Below are positions 47,874 through 58,264 of a stretch of 64,000 nucleotides of DNA, piece after piece; the first letter of the stretch is position 1; each line of letters opens with the position of its first letter. The stretch lies in contig CAJNOL010000731.1 of the NCBI GenBank assembly GCA_905250125.1, forward strand, positions 1 through 64,000, read 5' to 3'. Origin of the DNA: Rotaria sordida (taxonomy: Eukaryota > Rotifera > Eurotatoria > Philodinida > Philodinidae). The position numbers and the translations under genes are program-made. A model generated the notes under the pieces. That model was not told the DNA's origin. It saw nothing but the letters and a program-made list of their open reading frames with translations, and ran no database searches.

Positions 47874-50800
47874 TTAATCAAATTGTTTATAAACGTATAT
47901 ACCAAAAATATAAAGACCAAATACAATAAAAAACATAAATAAAAATATTTCGAGCCATACACCATTTATTATCTTTGCTGTATGATGACAAATCAACTGA
48001 TCCATTTTTAGTATAATGTCTATTGGTAATGGACATGGATCAATAGTTGATTGAGTCACTTCGATGACAAATTTTTCAAACTAAAAAAAAAATAAAAATC
48101 ATTAAATTTTTAACACATATGTTCGTACTTCGTGGAATATTTCTTTAGTAAAATTTCCTAGTAATGCTGAATTAGGTGTAAGAATTTGTTTAAATATTTG
48201 GTCAATTTGTTCAAAATCATTTTTAATATATTTAAGATAATTTGCAATATTATTTAGACTGTTTAAGTTAGCTAAATTAATAAGTAAATCAAGATCTGAT
48301 GTTATATTAATCTTATTATTAACATTTAAAAATTGTTGAAAAATTTCTTGATTAAAATCTTTTATTGTAGAACTCAATTGATCATTTAATTGAATAGAAG
48401 CATTTTTAAATAAAATTTTACTAAAATGAATATTATTATTACAATCATTAATTATATTTAAAATTGTTATATTTATATCAAAATTATTCATCTGATTTAG
48501 AAAATTATCTAATAATAGAGAAATTTCTAGATCTTAAATTTTTTATTGTATTTTGTTTATTTACTTATTGTAAATGAAATAAGAAATGGTTGATTATAAT
48601 GTACTAATCGACAAGAACCATGTAATAATAAATCAAGGCCATATAAAAATCCAGTAATAAGTAATAGAAAAATTACTAATATGAGTATAAAAATAAAAAC
48701 AATACGTATTGAAAAAAGAAATAAACGAGAACTATCATGATCTTCAAATTTATTATTTTCGATTTGATCAATATCAGATAATGAATTAGAATATTTATTA
48801 TTTATACTTCTCATATTATTTTCTATTTCATCCGATTGATTTTGATTAGATACTGTATTCTTGCTATAATAAAAGAGTAATAATGATCAAATAAAATTTT
48901 ATTCAATGTAAAATTAATATCGAATTTTAAAATTTTTTATTTGACAAACAATAAAAAAAAATGATGACATTTGTTTTGTGGGCAATTAGTTTCAAAGTTA
49001 AAATTCAACTGAAATATTTGCTTTGATTTGAATCGCGACTTATATAATATCAGATATCAGAAATGTTGTAAAATAAATACAGTATTAAATGTACTATCGT
49101 CCAGTTATAAAAATCAAAATATAAGCAGATTCTTATCAAAACAAATCTAATGTATATTAATAAATGTAACTATGGTCATAAAACCTTTCATAAAGAGATA
49201 TAACAATAACAAACCATTATATTCTATGTTTACACCAATGATTAATAAAATTATATTTGACTGTTTTGTCGATAAAACTAAATGTGAGCAGATAGAATCA
49301 ATAATCCATTGTCTGTTCAATCTTCTATTATTTATTAGAGTATAGAATTTATTTGAATAGTAATGTTTTAATGAAATTCACATCGATTTTTTCACAGAAA
49401 ATAAGTAGTCGAAGTTGTTCAGCTTCTCACAAGTTTAAAAACTAACGAGCAACTAGTAAGAGCCTCTAATAATCGAAGACACTAGTAATTATGATCAAAA
49501 GTTAATGAGTATGATTGGATCCCTCGATCCTAAAAACTAAAGCGAAAATGAAAGATCGATCTAGCTTTCATTTGTGGTTTAAGTTTCAAGAGAAAGCAAG
49601 GAAAACAGAATACAATCAATGTATCAGATTTATTGGAACTATATTTGATGATTTGGACTTAAATACAAACATCCTCCTCCTATATAGATTTACACAAAAG
49701 GACAGAGAAAGAGAAACACACATCGTCAAGGTCAACACTATAATGAAGAAGTCATTCAGAGGAGGAAAATGAAATGTACCAGAAAAATGATCATTATATG
49801 CAAATATCATATGATTAAAAGTAAAAATTATCAAAAACCTGTAACTAATTTGTCTAAAAAAATTACTTTATACTATAATTTAAATAGTAACTAATATAAA
49901 TTATGTTGATATAGTACACTCTCAGTTTAGAAAAACTACATCATTTTTTAACGATCTAACTTTATAGTAATCAAATTTTGTGATTTCTATATTTTAATTC
50001 TGAATGGAACTATATTAAGAAATTATGTCATCAAAAAAAAAAGTCAAATTTATAAAATTGTATTTTGTCAAACACAATCTAAAAGATGTATTGAAGTACA
50101 CAAGTAAAAATCTGTACTTACCTTCCCTCCCAGTCTATGATAGACTTAGCCACAGAACTATAGCCTTCTGTCAAATTATTATGAAAGAAGATTGAATTTC
50201 AGACATCTGTCTTTGGTTTCCTTTTCTAACTCATTGTAACATCCTTGGTTTACAATACATATAGATCAGTCTTGTTTGACGTTTTAATCCAGGAAGCGAT
50301 TGGGCTAATAGGGCTTTTTTTTATATGATTTACCTCATCACATTCATTGGATAATGTTGTCGATTATCGTTTTGAATAAGTGAAGAATCGACTTTATCAA
50401 CATTACGTTGAATATTTCTATAGAAATGAAAATGTTTATTTTATAAAAAAAAAAAAGAAGAAAATAACTCATTGATTTACTGTTCATTTTTCCATTGTAA
50501 AAAGATTTTAATACTAATGAAAATCAATGGAATAATTGTAATACAAACAATAATAAAAGTAATTAAATATGCAATTAATGCAATATATCTATGAATTTTA
50601 TCTTCTTGTTTTTGATCTAAGAAATTTGCATTAATTTTATTGATAATTTGTTTTTCAATAAATTGAATAAAAAATTGAATTTTTTCATGAAAAATATTTA
50701 AATTTTTCAATATTTGTTTATTAAAATCAGATTTATAGTTATCAAAATAATAACAAAGTTTTTTATTGAAATTAATTAAATCATTGGTCATATTTTTATA

Positions 50801-51620
50801 TGATATTGTAAATTGATCAAACAGAATAGTTAATATTGTTTCATTCATAATTGAATCTCTCAATTGATAATAATTATTATCAATATTATTAAAATAATGA
50901 AATAAATCTTCAATAAAATAATTTTCTTTTAATAAACGATTAAATGCTTCTATCATAATTGATTTTAATCCAAGAACAACAATTGAATTTGCTTAAAAAA
51001 TAAAATAAAGATTTTAAAAAGAAATTCAAAGTTGAAAAAAAAAACACCAATTTACATTTAATTGAATATTCATCAAATTGTGTTAATTGTTTTATTAAAT
51101 GATGTAAATGTTTGATAAAACTTTTTGGATAAATTTCTCTATTTATTTCATATAATGATTTATTAAGAGAATCTTTAGTTTTATGTACATTATTGATAAT
51201 AACTATCTTATATATAAATAGAACATGATTAAGAATAATTAATATAATTAAGAAAATATTTTTATAATTAATTTTGAATTTTTTAAATTTTATATATGAT
51301 ATAATATAAAAAATTATAGAAAATAGTAAAAAAAGAATAAGAATTATAATTGTATAAATAAAAATTGATGAAATTAATTTCGTTTTTAAAAGTATGAATA
51401 TATTTAAAGAATGTTGATTTTTTTTTGAAAAAATGTTAAATAATAATTCAATATCATGTAAAGAAAATTTTGAATTTATTATTGATGAAGACAATTTTTG
51501 AATCAGACTATTTTCATTTGATTTATATGTTGAATGATTAAAATTATTGAATACATTAGAAAGTAAAGGAATCGATGGAGTGAATGAATACGAATTTAAA
51601 CAACTTAGATTTAGAGGCAT
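47874..51620 (-). CDS. Prominin-like five-span membrane glycoprotein, 6 exons
   Basis: Exons: 51620-51056, 50991-50481, 50417-50334, 48863-48565, 48532-48117, 48080-47874; joined length 2082 nt, 693 aa, every junction in phase. Topology fits prominin/CD133: extracellular N-terminus, TM1 (SIFIYTIIILILFLLFSIIF), short loop, TM2 (NIFLIILIILNHVLFIYKIV), a large extracellular loop, TM3 (YIALIAYLITFIIVCITIIP), a cytoplasmic loop, TM4 (RIVFIFILILVIFLLLITGF), a second large loop and TM5 (LEIFLFMFFIVFGLYIFGIY) with a short tail. Cys positions near TM4 (HGSCRLVHYN) and before TM5 (DPCPLP...LICHH) match the family. Prominins shape membrane protrusions and bind cholesterol. It is shorter than the usual 800-860 aa and very AT-rich. 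No signal peptide is seen at MPLNLSC, so a further 5' exon is possible. The donor after exon 5 (GTGTTA) is weak. Confidence 0.8.
48864..50333 (-). other. Long intron 3 of the prominin-like gene
   Basis: 1470 nt against 33-141 nt for its other introns. On the minus strand it contains an exon-like piece ending at about 50123, reading NNLTEGYSSVAKSIIDWEG before a consensus donor (GGAAG|GTAAGT); upstream it lacks a clear in-phase acceptor. It could be an alternative or lost exon. No transposon ends found. Confidence 0.45.
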
Positions 51621-51755
51621 TTGTTTTAGATTAAGAAACAGAAATTAATATTCATAAATGCGCGTCTTTTTCAAAATAAAAAGGCTAAATAGATTTCGAA
51701 TATTATGAAACATGACAGGTTATCAATTCAGAGTTGCGCAAATGCAAATACAATT

Positions 51756-51777
51756 TGTGAGGGTGTGGGTGTGGGTG
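51756..51777. repeat. Short interstitial GTGTGGG tract
   Basis: TGTGAGGGTGTGGGTGTGGG followed by TG: about three units of the bdelloid-type TGTGGG repeat, away from any chromosome end. Confidence 0.65.
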
Positions 51778-52078
51778 ATTAAAAGTACCTAAATAATTTG
51801 ATGAGCAAAAATATCCTTTTTTTGCTTATCAAAATAACGCGGTGTGCTTGCGAAGAAATTTGTTCTCTTTCTGAGAGATTCCATCAAAAGCATACGCAAG
51901 ACACTTCACCTAGGTCGTTGTGCAACTGAATGGTGCCAAGATTTTATCATGATAGGCCTGATGACTTGTTTTCTGTATATTTTGTAGATTTAGTAAATTT
52001 GTAGGAAAATAATAGAAAGTATCGAATTTTATGCAGCCAACACTTTCTGAAAGAGACGAAAACAAAAATGAAAGTAGG

Positions 52079-52129
52079 ATGTGGGTGCGGGTGTACGGCG
52101 TGTGAAGACAATACACACACTCACACCCC
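52079..52129. repeat. Hairpin with telomere-like arms
   Basis: ATGTGGGTGCGGGTGT and GGCGTGTG face ACACACTCACACCCC; arms are opposed copies of a degraded TGTGGG-like tract with a spacer of about 10-25 nt. Confidence 0.6.
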
Positions 52130-52997
52130 ACAAAGAAAGAAAAACATTTGTGACTTCTGAAATGAAATTTTATGACATTGTTCATTGAGTAATCATACAA
52201 CACTGACTCAGAGACGAAGAGTCTTTGACTATTTAAAAGCTTTCTCTTGATGTGCTAGCATTGATTTAAAAACCATTGGATATACTAAATCGTACATTGT
52301 CTTGTTTAGCTTCTGTCAGTCAGATTTGATTATTCACAGTAACTTTATTTGATATTTTAATTTTTTTGACAACAATAAATTAAGCTCATACATGGTAACT
52401 CCATTTAACTGGAATGCCATAAACACGATAAGTTCATTGAATATGAAAAGTCTGAGCTCCGAACGTTTCTTATGCAATGGTCTCTTACAAATGGTATTCG
52501 ATATGGATGATTACATTACTCTTCTTTTTCTGTTTGGTCATCCATTAGTGAATCTCAAAACTGTTACTATTGTGCCTAGAATGCCTGATCAAATTGGCTT
52601 TATCTGATATGTCCTGTCAATTTTCGGTTGTGTTAATTTGCCATTAGATGCATTTGATATGAATGTCAAACTTATCAAAAGTTGAAAACTCTGAATCGAA
52701 TAGTGAGGAATCTTCTCAGATAACACAACATGATCGAACTGTTTGTAGTTCGATGGCTAAATCTCTTCAATTTTCTTGATCATTACTGTTTGTGACAGTT
52801 ATACCTTAGTGACTCTGTTCAATTCCGTATAAAATCAATTGTTCTGTGAATGAATCGTCAGTTCAATAGAATTTATTTTCGAGCAAATAATTCATTTGTC
52901 TTCTAGAAATTTTTATTATTATTGAGAGCTTGACTTGATTTGAATGCTGTTTTTCTACTAGTTTTAATTTTAAAAACCAGAATATTCTATTTACATA

Positions 52998-53924
52998 GAG
53001 TCATCAAAAAGTTCTTGTAATAGTCTTCTAAAATTTCATCCTAATTAGTTTTATTCCTCATGTTGACCTATTCTAATAGTGGCATCTGTTATCTATTAAA
53101 ATACCAATACGAAGTTTCACAAGTGTCCATTATAGTAATTCTTTAGTGAATTTTTTCAACAGCCCTGTTTTCAGATGGATAAACTTCGTATATACTCATA
53201 TATAAAAACTCGTTGGTTATTAGGTTTAACTGCTACACAAGTTCATAATGAATTAACTGCTGGCTATAGACCAGGTGTTGTTTCATATAGTACAGTCACT
53301 CATTGGATTTATCGATTTTCAAATAGACGAGAGCCGTTGAAAGATGATCCTCGAAATAGTAGCCGTTATCCGTCAATACTCAACAAAATATTGATGCTAT
53401 CCAGGACCTGAAGATTGATGGTCCACATCTTAGTGTTGATTATGTTGCTACCTCTCAAGCATAGTCTATTACATGTATTAGCGTGATAAATGTTGAAACA
53501 GATTAGTCAAAAATTTACACAAAAAAAGATTATCATTAAAAAACATGGCATGAAATTTGCATCTTCACAATGCAAAATCACGTATAAAAAATCTTAATCT
53601 TAATCTTAAATAAGTTCGAGAAGTAAAATTCAAAGTTATAGCTCATCCATCATATCTGCCTGGTCCTAGTCCATCAGACTTTTGGTTGTCTAGTTGTTTG
53701 AAACCTAGCATTGGCACATATTCAAATGCTACAAATTTTATCCAAGGAGTTACATTCGAAAATTGTTCATTAATACGAAAAGACATCTCAGAAGTTTATT
53801 GAAGGAATGAAACTTTGTACCGAACATTCTGGAGACTACTTCGAACATTTACTGAAAAAAAGATAAACAAATTGTTTTTTTCTATGAATAAATATTTGAA
53901 AGTTCGAGAACTTTTTGACTGACC
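52998..53924 (+). mobile_element. Internally deleted mariner element
   Basis: Ends GAGTCATCAAAAAGTTCTTG and (complement) GGTCAGTCAAAAAGTTCTCG are the terminal repeats, flanked by TA at 52996-52997 and 53925-53926. 927 nt, about 70% of a full-length mariner. The transposase is present only as N- and C-terminal pieces. Confidence 0.88.
53175..53880 (+). pseudogene. Mariner transposase (SETMAR-like) remnant
   Basis: The N-terminal DNA-binding part is intact for about 65 codons: RIYSYIKTRWLLGLTATQVH, YSTVTHWIYRFSNRREPLKD, DPRNSSRYPS, the classic mariner helix-turn-helix region. The frame then shifts (53390-53400), and the catalytic core with the first Asp is deleted. At 53535-53880 the C-terminal part remains in broken frames (VIAHPSYLPGPSPSDFWL, matching HPPYSPDLAPSDFWLF). 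It cannot encode an active enzyme. Confidence 0.88.
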
Positions 53925-53926
53925 TA

Positions 53927-54935
53927 TGCATATTATCCGTACTCTTCATATTATAAAAAAATCATGCTTGCGGCTTTTAAACAAGCGGATACAAGTGTCA
54001 TCTATCAAGGTTTGATAACTCACATCAAAAGTATATCGAGGCAAATAACAATTATGATGGCGTCTTGATACTTTAGTCTGTACGACAAAAAAAAATCATC
54101 CGTCTTCACAAAGAGACCTAATTTACCAAGTATCACGTCGATGAATGACTATTATTTTGTTAAGACATGTCACGCAGACCTAAACCTGGACCTATCTTGT
54201 GAGACGTATCGGGATATTTTAGCGTTTTCATTATTAAAGAACTTCTTATTGTATGTCTCTATTATTATATATCTATAATGTTTTGTGATAATCATTGATA
54301 TACATATCAACCATAATCAAATGGTCGGCATTGGAAATGAAACATTTTTTAAATCTACTTTGATCTGAGTGTAAAATTAAATTTTGAAATTTAAACCTTA
54401 TGTCATGACAAGTACCAAACCACAATTACTAATTATTTAAGATTCCTTTATCAAGTTACATCCATATTCTTTTGTTTTTGAAATGAAAAAGTAAGCATTC
54501 GTTGACCTTTCATATTAAAGCTTAAAGTTTTCTCGAAGATTTAATTCTTTAACGTTTAAGTTATGACTGGTAATAAATTAAAGGAAAATATTCACATTAA
54601 TCATTAACGAATGGAACCAAATTGTGAGAATTACTAGCAGATATTGACACGGTGGCAAATTGTCCACGGAATACGGTCATTTTCAATTACTTCTAAATCA
54701 GATTGAAAATCTTTAGTTATAGTGAAATGTTTTAGAATACCCTATTAAGATTATTCTCTCATACGGAACGTTATTTGTAGCATGTCTCACTGCAATCATG
54801 ATACCCACATTTTTATTCTTCGTTTTATTTACTTCCAATCTCAATTTTTGCTAGATGATTTCAGACAAACTCGATTTCTATTGTCATTTTTATAAGGACG
54901 CGTTTCTTATTAAGTATATCATCTTAGAAGTTAAA
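53927..54935. other. Intergenic, no gene recognised
   Basis: AT-rich sequence between two mobile elements with no visible domain. Confidence 0.45.
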
Positions 54936-54949
54936 ACGCCCATGTAAAC

Positions 54950-55420
54950 ACCAGACGCAGAATATACGCGTGTAATCGCAGTTTCATTGTAGACCGCGTT
55001 CAGACGCACTAAAAATTGATTTTCACCGCCTTTGAACGCGGTTTCGTTTACAGTCGCGTCTATACGCAACTGAAGAAAATTTTCAAATGCATCTAGACGC
55101 GATTGTAAATGAAACCGCGTTCGGAGGAGGTTACAATCGATTTCTATTCGCGTCTGAACGCGACCAAAAATAAAAAAGCATCTAGACGCGGCCGCAGGAG
55201 ATTTTGAATCGCGACTGGACGCGATTTTTTACGAGACCGCATGAAAACGCGTTTTATTAAAATTTTTCAAGCGCGTTTGGATGCGGTTTAAGATAGAACG
55301 TATCAAGACGCGGTCAGATGGAGATCTGAGCCGTTGCTTAACGCATTTTTTATGGAACCGCGTTTGTACGCAGGTAATAATACTGTTTAGACGCATTTGG
55401 ATGTGATTTTACGTGAGAGT
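54950..55420. repeat. Left array of GACGCG / GCGTCTAGACGC words
   Basis: Roughly one GCG(T)CTxxACGC or ACCGCGTT word every 20-30 nt in both orientations, e.g. GTCGCGTCTATACGCAAC, CATCTAGACGCG, AGACCGCATGAAAACGCG. Confidence 0.85.
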
Positions 55421-56779
55421 GCGTCTATACATGATTGACCAAAAACTATTTAAAGGAAGACATAAAATTTTATTATCTATACTCTGGTGGACTTTGGCAA
55501 GAATAGAAAGAAATGTTTGGTTTAAAGATTTAGGTACTTATATAAGAGAAAGATGTTTTTATCGTAGCATAATAAATTTCTTTAGAAACTTCATCTTTTA
55601 ATGTATGAAAAAAGTAATACGAGTGGCCATTAGTATAATGAGACTATCTCTCTACTCTGTACTATTTCTACTAATCGATAGCCTGTTTTCAAAATAAGGG
55701 ATAAATATAAAAAAGTTTTGCATCAAACCGTAGATCAAGAAGTCTGCTCTAAAATAAGAAAGATAAAATTTATTTTCACTTTTTGATTAAAAAACTCTTT
55801 TTGAAATTTAAGTTATAAATTATGTCCTCAATTTGAACTTTGTTTTAAAGATAAAATATACTTTGTCATAAAATAACTGTACCTCAAGTGTTTAAATGTT
55901 ATGGTTGGCGTAGTGTTCAATTCATTTCGAATCGTGTGTGTTGTTTTCATTTTATATTGTTACGGAAGGAAGATACACAAGAAGATACTCAAACCCGAAT
56001 AGAAAATCTAATAGACAAACCTCTTTTCTACATTTCCTAGACGTACACATCGTCTCTACCTTATCCATTGTGTATACATAAGAAAAACACTCGCAAACTC
56101 TGTACTAAGTGCTCTAATGACGTATATAAATTTGCTAAAAAACCTCAAAGAAGATGACATTTTAGAAATTAAAAAAAATCTTTCTATGTTAACATGATTT
56201 GAAAAAGCTTTGGTAAACGCTTTTTTATATAATAAAAAAGAAAGACGAAAAAAGTACATGATATTTGATAAAATATAATAGCTATATAATAAGTTCTAGA
56301 AGATAGGCACTATTTAGTGTTATAAATAATAGTCTTACACGACAAAATAAATGAAAATTATTTGCAAAAGAAAAAGTTGCCGAAAATTTTAAAGAAATTT
56401 TAATATACGCAATTTATTTTATACAAGTTTATTTTCATACAAGAATATCAATATTAACAAATGAGATATAATTTAGGCAGAAAACGTTCTATTGATAAAT
56501 GCATTTGTACATAATATAGATATGAAGTCACGATTCATATATACTTTCTGTTTCATTCGACAACGATTGTGGTCACATGTGGCTTCATGGTATGTATACT
56601 TGCTTCTTAATTGCTAGTTCACTTGTTCTAATCTCATTTCTATCGTTTTAGATAAATCAACATTTCAACCTTCCGTTCGCCTATAGTGAGGTAAAGACCA
56701 TCGTTAGGGGATATCGATGGCGACTCAGTTCAAACCTGAGACGGATTGCAATATTTTTTTAAAATCTTGAATGTCGAAT

Positions 56780-57075
56780 CGAACGCGTTTAGACGCGATT
56801 TAATTTGTAATCGCGTCTAACCGCAATTTGGTTTGGAACCGCGTCTCCAATGAAACATTTCTTGCGTCTAGCTGCGGTTGGAGAAAACCGCGTCTAGACG
56901 CAATTTGTTTTAGAACCGCGTCTCCAGTGAAACATTTCCTGCGTCTAGACGCGGTTTTTTACAACCGCGTGTAGACGCGATTTTCTCCAACCGCATCTAG
57001 CCGCAGCAAATGTTTCACTGGGGACGCCTTTTTTGCGTTTCTTCGCTGGGATTGACACGCAACGAAACGCAACTC
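56780..57075. repeat. Right array of GCGTCTAGACGC words
   Basis: Better preserved than the left: GAACGCGTTTAGACGCG, AACCGCGTCTAGACGC and TGCGTCTAGACGCGG. Longer blocks such as AACCGCGTCTCCA(A/G)TGAAACATTT are repeated directly and inverted (GCAAATGTTTCACTGGGGACGC at 57004-57026). Confidence 0.88.
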
Positions 57076-57298
57076 AGACGCGTTTTTATCAAAAAAATAT
57101 TTACATGGGCGTGATGAGGACACTGCTTCTACGCTGCTCAGCCTCTCGTGTCACATGATTTCAATCATTCTTGAACAAAACATATATAAAACTTTTTTTG
57201 TCTACACTAATTTTTTCGATTAGAATATCATATGTTCGTCGCGATTGGTGTCGTTACAAATACTGAACCCAACTACTGTTGTAGAAAAATCAGCTACC

Positions 57299-58264
57299 AT
57301 GACAAGCAATATCTCGACATGTTTTGAGACCCTACCAAATGAACTCGTCTATGCAATTTTTGACTATATAGATGGCCTTGAACTTTATCGAGCTTTCTAC
57401 GATTTGAATACTCGTATAAATAATATTCTAAATTGTATATCAAATATCAGTTTTCAACCGAATTCTCCAACGGATGCTAATGATCCATTCGTCAAGCGAT
57501 TTGCTCGACGTGTCGTTCACCTAAAAGTTTATCGACCGGATTATGTTGATGCAACTCGATTTTCGAACGTTCATTCACTAGAATTTTATGATTTTCTATC
57601 TCAACAACAATTGACACAGATTCGACATGAATATTTTACTCATCTTGTGTATCTTCGAATGGGTTATATAGAAGACTCTGATATTGCATCGATTTTCTTT
57701 CAAATGATTTTTTCCAATGGATTTCCATCTTTGTATAAATGTATTTTGGATGAACTTACTCCACCTGATTCGAATCATCGATGGTTGAGTTCACCTTCAA
57801 TTCGCTCGCTCATCATTGATGGATTTGCTTTACCTGTTTATTCATTTATACTTACTTCTTGTTCAAATTTGACTCATCTACATTGGTCGAGAATACTATG
57901 CACAGATGTAGACATTGAAGCGGTTCCTATTCGACATACTCATCTGAAACGTCTTTGCATTCGAACAATAAATATTCGAAATATCGAAACTATTCTTAGT
58001 CATGTGCCTAATCTTAATCGACTACATATTGTTTCCGATTGGTCTCGTGGAAATAATTGTCGACCACTCGATTTCAAACAATTAGCTCATATTCTAGTTC
58101 GATGTGTTCCTTGTTTACAACATTTTGATTGTGAAACAATGGAACGAAATCCAACTGATATTGATACTATTCCTGAATTTCATCTATGTTTCAGACGCAT
58201 TCAAACTGAACTAGTGCCTGATGGTCGTACACGATTTTTCACCATCGAACGAAGTACTTTATGA
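57299..58264 (+). CDS. F-box protein with LRR-like repeats
   Basis: From ATG 57299 the protein is 321 residues. The F-box is at residues 8-45 (CFETLPNELVYAIFDYIDGLELYRAF), the part that binds Skp1 in SCF ubiquitin ligases. The rest has spaced leucine-rich units (RVVHLKVY, HLVYLRMGYI, NLTHLHWSRIL, HLKRLCIRTINI, NLNRLHIVSDW), presumably a substrate-binding surface. An upstream in-frame extension to 57245 lacks an ATG, so 57299 is chosen. Single exon. Proteins like this form a very large family in bdelloids. It starts only 187 nt from the right end of the 54936-57112 element. Substrate unknown. Confidence 0.88.
   Translation: MTSNISTCFETLPNELVYAIFDYIDGLELYRAFYDLNTRINNILNCISNISFQPNSPTDANDPFVKRFARRVVHLKVYRPDYVDATRFSNVHSLEFYDFLSQQQLTQIRHEYFTHLVYLRMGYIEDSDIASIFFQMIFSNGFPSLYKCILDELTPPDSNHRWLSSPSIRSLIIDGFALPVYSFILTSCSNLTHLHWSRILCTDVDIEAVPIRHTHLKRLCIRTINIRNIETILSHVPNLNRLHIVSDWSRGNNCRPLDFKQLAHILVRCVPCLQHFDCETMERNPTDIDTIPEFHLCFRRIQTELVPDGRTRFFTIERSTL

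Larger units (their letters stand above)
51621..52995. other. Intergenic with telomere-like tracts
   Basis: Holds the 51756-51777 tract and the 52079-52129 hairpin. No gene I can support; the open frame at 52392-52607 has no recognisable domain. Confidence 0.45.
54936..57112. mobile_element. Large element with GCGTCTAGACGC palindrome-array ends (candidate)
   Basis: Termini ACGCCCATGTAAACA (54936-54950) and the complement of 57098-57112, ACGCCCATGTAAATA, are inverted repeats 2.2 kb apart. Arrays of GCGTCTAGACGC / ACCGCGTT words follow inward on the left (54950-55420) and precede the right end (56780-57075). The AT-rich interior (55430-56770) has no transposase. The terminal sequence recurs at 9088 and 12283. 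No target-site duplication is visible (AAGTTAAA on the left, GATGAGGA on the right). A non-autonomous DNA transposon is the simplest reading. Confidence 0.62.

Noticed and set aside
55975..56120. Possible retroelement reverse-transcriptase scrap (FLHFLDVHIVSTLSIVYT)
   Set aside because: Slightly like the FLDV segment of Penelope-type reverse transcriptases, but it has stops on both sides and no second motif, so similarity may be chance.
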